Source: Acidobacteriota bacterium (GTDB taxonomy: Bacteria; Acidobacteriota; Terriglobia; Versatilivoradales; Versatilivoraceae). Taken from it: a DNA stretch of 7,708 bases. Positions 6,666-7,708 of the stretch are shown here, piece after piece (position 1 is the first letter of the stretch; each line of letters begins with the position of its first letter). Under the pieces are notes generated by a model. It worked only from the letters and a program-made list of their open reading frames with translations, was not told the origin of the DNA and did no database searches. A program made the translations under genes and the position numbers. The stretch covers positions 1 to 7,708 of the forward strand of contig JAPOZE010000134.1 of the NCBI GenBank assembly GCA_026706225.1, given 5' to 3'.

Positions 6666-7708
6666 ATGTCGGGCCTGCTGATCATGGGAAGCGGTGTCGT
6701 CGGCAACTTTGCGGCGGCCTACTTCCGGCGATACTTTCCCACGCTGCGGGTGACGGTGGTGGGCCGTTCCGATCAGGAACTGCCCATTGTGGGCGAGTCC
6801 CTGGTGGAGATCAGCACCCGCTTCCTCCAGGACCTCGGCCTCAGCCGCACCCTCATTGAAGAGCACTTGCCCAAGTATGGGCTGACCTACTACTACAAGC
6901 TGGATCCCTCCCGACCCAGGGACCCCGACTACATCGTCGACGAAGCCCCTTCCAATCCTCCCTTCCCTTCCTTTCTGATCAACCGGTTCAGCTTCGACGC
7001 CGAGCTGCGCCGCCTCAACCGGCAGAAGGGGGTTCGCTACATCGAGGGCAGGGTCACGGGGGTGAGCCTGGGCGGCGACGCGCCCCACCGGGTCACGGTG
7101 CAGCGTGCCGATGGAAAGGACGAGTCGCTGGAGGCCCGCTGGCTGGTGGACGCCACCAGGCGCCGACGGCTGCTGGCCCGCCAACTGGGGCTGCAAAGCC
7201 GGGCTCCCCATCAACGGAGCGCCTTCTGGTTTCGCCTGGTGGACTTCGATCCCTCCATCCTGGAGCGAATTCACGCCTTCAAGAAGGTGAACCGGTCCTA
7301 CGCCCCCTACTACTGCACCCACCACTTCTTCGGGAAAGGCAACTGGGTCTGGTTGATTCCGGTGCGCAGCCAGGACTCTCGCAGAATGATCAGCATCGGC
7401 CTCACCTACCGCCCCGATCTCTTTCCGGGGGAGGTCACCACCACACGGGAGTTTATGGACTGGATGGCGGGCGAGCATCCCCTGGTCGGCGATTTCGTCA
7501 AGAGCGGCGAGATCGTCGACACCAACGCCTACCGAAACTACATGTACCGCGCCAAGCGGCGGTATTCGTCCCAGGGCTGGTTCCTGGTCGGGGATGCCGC
7601 CGATACGGTGGACCCTCTCTACAGCACCGGGCTGGCCTTGGCCTCCCTGTCCATTCAACAGGTGGGAGCCATGGTCCGGCGGGACCTGGAAGGAAGGCTG
7701 TCGGAAGC
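6666..7708 (+). CDS. Flavin-dependent halogenase-like FAD oxidoreductase, 3' end outside window
   Basis: Partial gene: 347 codons are visible and the frame is still open at the window edge. It resembles the tryptophan halogenase / FAD oxidoreductase superfamily, which makes an oxidised halogen species from FADH2, O2 and halide. Visible motifs are a Rossmann GSGVVG at 8-13, IVGES at 41-45, PKYG at 69-72 (K70 fits the position of the halogenase catalytic lysine), the halogenase signature WVWLIP at 227-232, and GDAADTVDPLYSTG at 309-322. Y319 stands where tryptophan halogenases have Glu in PLESTG, so a phenol- or pyrrole-type enzyme, or a non-halogenating relative, is more likely. R165 replaces Gly in the usual DATG motif. 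A stop at 6660-6662 lies just upstream, so ATG 6666 is the first possible start; M7 would cut the first beta strand. No strong ribosome binding site is seen. It starts 42 bp after the DUF1501 gene. Confidence 0.82.
   Translation, partial: MSGLLIMGSGVVGNFAAAYFRRYFPTLRVTVVGRSDQELPIVGESLVEISTRFLQDLGLSRTLIEEHLPKYGLTYYYKLDPSRPRDPDYIVDEAPSNPPFPSFLINRFSFDAELRRLNRQKGVRYIEGRVTGVSLGGDAPHRVTVQRADGKDESLEARWLVDATRRRRLLARQLGLQSRAPHQRSAFWFRLVDFDPSILERIHAFKKVNRSYAPYYCTHHFFGKGNWVWLIPVRSQDSRRMISIGLTYRPDLFPGEVTTTREFMDWMAGEHPLVGDFVKSGEIVDTNAYRNYMYRAKRRYSSQGWFLVGDAADTVDPLYSTGLALASLSIQQVGAMVRRDLEGRLSE

Noticed and set aside
6620..6859. Small 79-codon plus-strand frame overlapping the end of DUF1501 and the start of the halogenase-like gene
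   Set aside because: It starts with TTG, is out of frame with the strongly supported gene at 6666 and ends in a Pro/His-rich low-complexity tail.
6654..7658. 334-codon open frame on the minus strand opposite the halogenase-like gene
   Set aside because: The plus-strand frame from 6666 carries several halogenase motifs, while the antisense product has none and looks like GC-rich shadow coding.

Overview
The window looks like GC-rich chromosomal DNA from a free-living bacterium of the Acidobacteriota / Planctomycetota / Verrucomicrobiota type. The main clue is the adjacent pair of a cytochrome-c-like DUF1549/DUF1553 protein (PSCyt1/PSD1 family) and a Tat-exported DUF1501 protein. Such pairs are expanded in those phyla, for example in Planctomycetes and Solibacter-like Acidobacteriota. 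I favour Acidobacteriota, but the sequence alone does not settle the phylum.

Layout from left to right: (1) a complete tRNA-Arg(TCT) with an encoded CCA on the minus strand, with a plausible promoter just upstream of it. (2) A 674-aa secreted glycoside hydrolase of family GH97 on the minus strand. Its active-site residues match the retaining (alpha-galactosidase-like) branch. (3) A divergent intergenic region of about 210 bp with a perfect TATAAT box facing right and a small inverted repeat near the GH97 side. (4) A DUF1549/DUF1553 protein of about 907 aa on the plus strand, with a signal peptide and two CxxCH motifs. (5) A 475-aa DUF1501 protein with a twin-arginine signal, on the plus strand. 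(6) The 5' part (347 complete codons) of a flavin-dependent halogenase-like FAD oxidoreductase, on the plus strand and running off the right edge.

Genes 4 and 5 probably form one unit of exported proteins of unknown biochemical role. The divergent GH97 suggests, but does not prove, a link to breakdown of galactoside-containing glycans. The halogenase-like gene follows the DUF1501 gene after 42 bp on the same strand, so it may be co-transcribed. Its link to the others is the least expected feature of the window. I see no CRISPR array, insertion sequence, phage gene or clearly new defence-type system. The unusual points are the divergent halogenase-like flavoprotein and its neighbourhood.
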